DNA of 64,000 nucleotides from CBDCMJ01 sp965218875 (lineage in GTDB: Bacteria > Chloroflexota > Dehalococcoidia > Lucifugimonadales > UBA3495), in assembly GCA_965218875.1 (NCBI GenBank), contig OZ244707.1, forward strand, positions 62,001 through 126,000. The letters are read 5' to 3'. Shown piece by piece: positions 62,871 to 64,000 of this stretch; within the stretch, counting starts at the first letter, position 1, and each line of letters starts with the position of its first letter. The notes beneath the pieces were generated by a model. It saw only the letters and a program-made list of their open reading frames with translations. It was not told the DNA's origin and searched no databases. The position numbers and the translations under genes are program-made.

Positions 62871-63375
62871 ATGAACTCCCCGACGTTGATGGCCGACGAG
62901 ATCCTGTGCTTGCTGGCCGGCGCGGGCTCCGCCGAATACCTGGGCGAGGGTGTCACCCGACTGGAGCAGGCCCTTCAGGCGGCCCAACTAGCCGCCCAAG
63001 CGGGGGCCGACGACGAGTTGATCAATCCCGCGCTGCTCCACGACGTGGGACATCTGTGTGACGGCGAGCCCCGGTTTCAGGTCGAGCAATTGGGACTGAT
63101 GCGCCACGAGAAAGTGGGCGGTGCTTTATTGAGGGGTCTGGGATTCCCTCCCCGGGCGTGCGACGCCGTGGCCGGGCACGTCGACGCCAAGCGCTACCTG
63201 GTGGTCACCAACAAACGCTACGCTCTCCGCCTGTCGGCCGCCAGCATGGAAACCCTGGGCCTGCAAGGGCGGCCCGTTGACCCGGGAGGAAGCCGCCTGG
63301 TTCGAGGCCCAGCCCTTCTTGCATGAAAAGCTCAAGGTCAAGGTCTGGGATGACGGGGCCAAGCGTCCCGTCTGA
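62871..63375 (+). pseudogene. HD-domain oxygenase (PhnZ-like), frameshifted near the C-terminus
   Basis: From ATG 62871 the frame gives MADEILCLLAGAGSAEYLGE, INPALLHDVGHL (HD pair), MRHEKVGGALLRGLGFPP and VAGHVDAKRYLVVTN, all of the HD-domain mixed-valent di-iron family (PhnZ, MIOX-like). After ETLGLQG (about 63265) the natural C-terminus lies one frame over (GPLTREEAAWFEAQPFLHEK ... KRPV, stop 63373-63375). In the original frame it stops at 63326 after 16 unrelated residues. The metal residues are all upstream of the shift, so a shortened protein might still fold. Confidence 0.8.
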
Positions 63376-63537
63376 GCACACGCCCGTCGAAGTGGTACCG
63401 GCGGATGTTGGTCCAGTGCCTCAACTCATGCCGCCGCCGCAACTGGGTATCAGGGGCGGCAGCCGATGTTGATATTCTCGCGGCGTGACCTGTAGGATTA
63501 ACCGGCCATCTCCCTCGAATCGCCCGCTGTTTGACCA

Positions 63538-64000
63538 ATGCTGCATCGATGTCTCGCCGAATTCATCGGCACTTTTTGGCTGGTGCTGGCCAGCACCGGC
63601 GCCGTCATGGTGGAAGAGCTCTCCGGAGGCCGTGTCACTCACCTGGGCATGGGCGCCACCGTCGGGCTCATCGTGACGGCCATGGTCTACTCCCTGGGGC
63701 ACATCTCCGGCGCTCACATAAACCCGGCCGTCACCGCCGGGTTTGCCCTGGCCCGCCATTTTCCTTGGCGGCAGGCCCCCCTCTACTGGGGCGCCCAATT
63801 GGCCGGGGCCGCGTGCGCCAGCCTGGTGTTGCGGGGCCTTTTCGGCTTGGTTGCGGACATGGGCGCCACTATCCCGGCCGGAGACCACTTCCAGTCCTTC
63901 GGACTTGAAGTCCTGCTCACCTTTCTCCTGATGTTCGTGATTATGGCGGTGGCCACCGACACCAGGGCCGTGGGGCAAAGCGCGGCCCTGGCCATAGGCG
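63538..64000 (+). CDS. Aquaporin/glycerol facilitator (MIP family), 5' part
   Basis: The frame is open from ATG 63538 to the right edge (154 codons). MIP features: LAEFIGTFWLVLASTGAVMV (first helix), GHISGAHINPAVTAGFALAR (first NPA box) and LYWGAQLAGAACASLVLRG. The second NPA box would lie beyond the window. Membrane channel for water, glycerol or small neutral solutes. No ribosome site is obvious. Confidence 0.9.
   Translation, partial: MLHRCLAEFIGTFWLVLASTGAVMVEELSGGRVTHLGMGATVGLIVTAMVYSLGHISGAHINPAVTAGFALARHFPWRQAPLYWGAQLAGAACASLVLRGLFGLVADMGATIPAGDHFQSFGLEVLLTFLLMFVIMAVATDTRAVGQSAALAIG

Overview
The window is GC-rich (about 65-70% in the core genes) and looks like a chromosome segment of a Chloroflexota bacterium, probably Dehalococcoidia/SAR202-like. 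That placement is an inference from the gene mix: many TIM-barrel amidohydrolases, an HpcH/HpaI aldolase, an MpaB-type oxygenase, XdhC/MocA molybdenum-enzyme helpers, many GTG/TTG starts, and many dispersed CTGTCATTCC/GAGGAATCT-type repeats. No rRNA or other taxonomic marker was used.

Layout. 1-5.3 kb is an accessory patch: an IS6-like transposase cut by the window edge, a lower-GC (about 52%) three-gene block on the minus strand (N4/N6 DNA methyltransferase, an HFT/EREWR protein, a DUF262 protein) that looks like a defence cassette, and two small membrane proteins. 5.7-23 kb is mostly housekeeping: ruvB, fabF, folC, an SDR, MocA and XdhC, a class-I glutamine amidotransferase, gyrA, a flavin reductase, a BtuF-like protein, an MFS carrier, an HpaI aldolase, an asparaginase and a phosphoesterase, followed by tRNA-Lys(CTT) and tRNA-Leu(TAG). 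23.8-30.2 kb holds a VapBC pair, an MMPL exporter overlapping an MpaB-type oxygenase, a stretch of gene fossils, and an Eis-like acetyltransferase. 30.2-34.2 kb is a second defence/toxin island: an AbiJ-like protein, divergent from a methyltransferase fused to an Mrr-like nuclease domain, a frameshifted HEPN gene, and a DUF433/DUF5615 pair. 34.2-40.3 kb is metabolic (MetX-like hydrolase, Cas4/RecB-like nuclease, FAD oxidase, DUF1326, ABM protein, NhaA).

40.4-54.0 kb is a mosaic. It contains broken genes, a tyrosine integrase whose N-terminal arm domain is garbled by two compensating frameshifts, and a secreted surface pair (a 919-aa Ig/IPT-like protein and a membrane-anchored collagen-like stalk). 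An HK97-type virion cassette follows (prohead protease, major capsid protein, a small structural-like protein, a fibre-like protein, an assembly-like protein, a small membrane protein). No portal, terminase or tail genes are visible, and at least eight MITE-like repeats of about 120-160 bp sit between the virion genes. 54.4-64 kb returns to metabolism (crotonase, tlyA, pncC, ggt, two amidohydrolases, a frameshifted HD-domain oxygenase, an aquaporin cut by the right edge). It includes a lower-GC 2.85-kb block (amidohydrolase plus IS630 fossil) bounded by a perfect 22-bp direct repeat.

The most interesting places are the two defence loci (with an apparently swapped target-recognition region at 31.6-32.0 kb), the tail-less capsid cassette with its promoter/two-hairpin/terminator leader, the surface-protein pair, and the 22-bp-flanked insertion.
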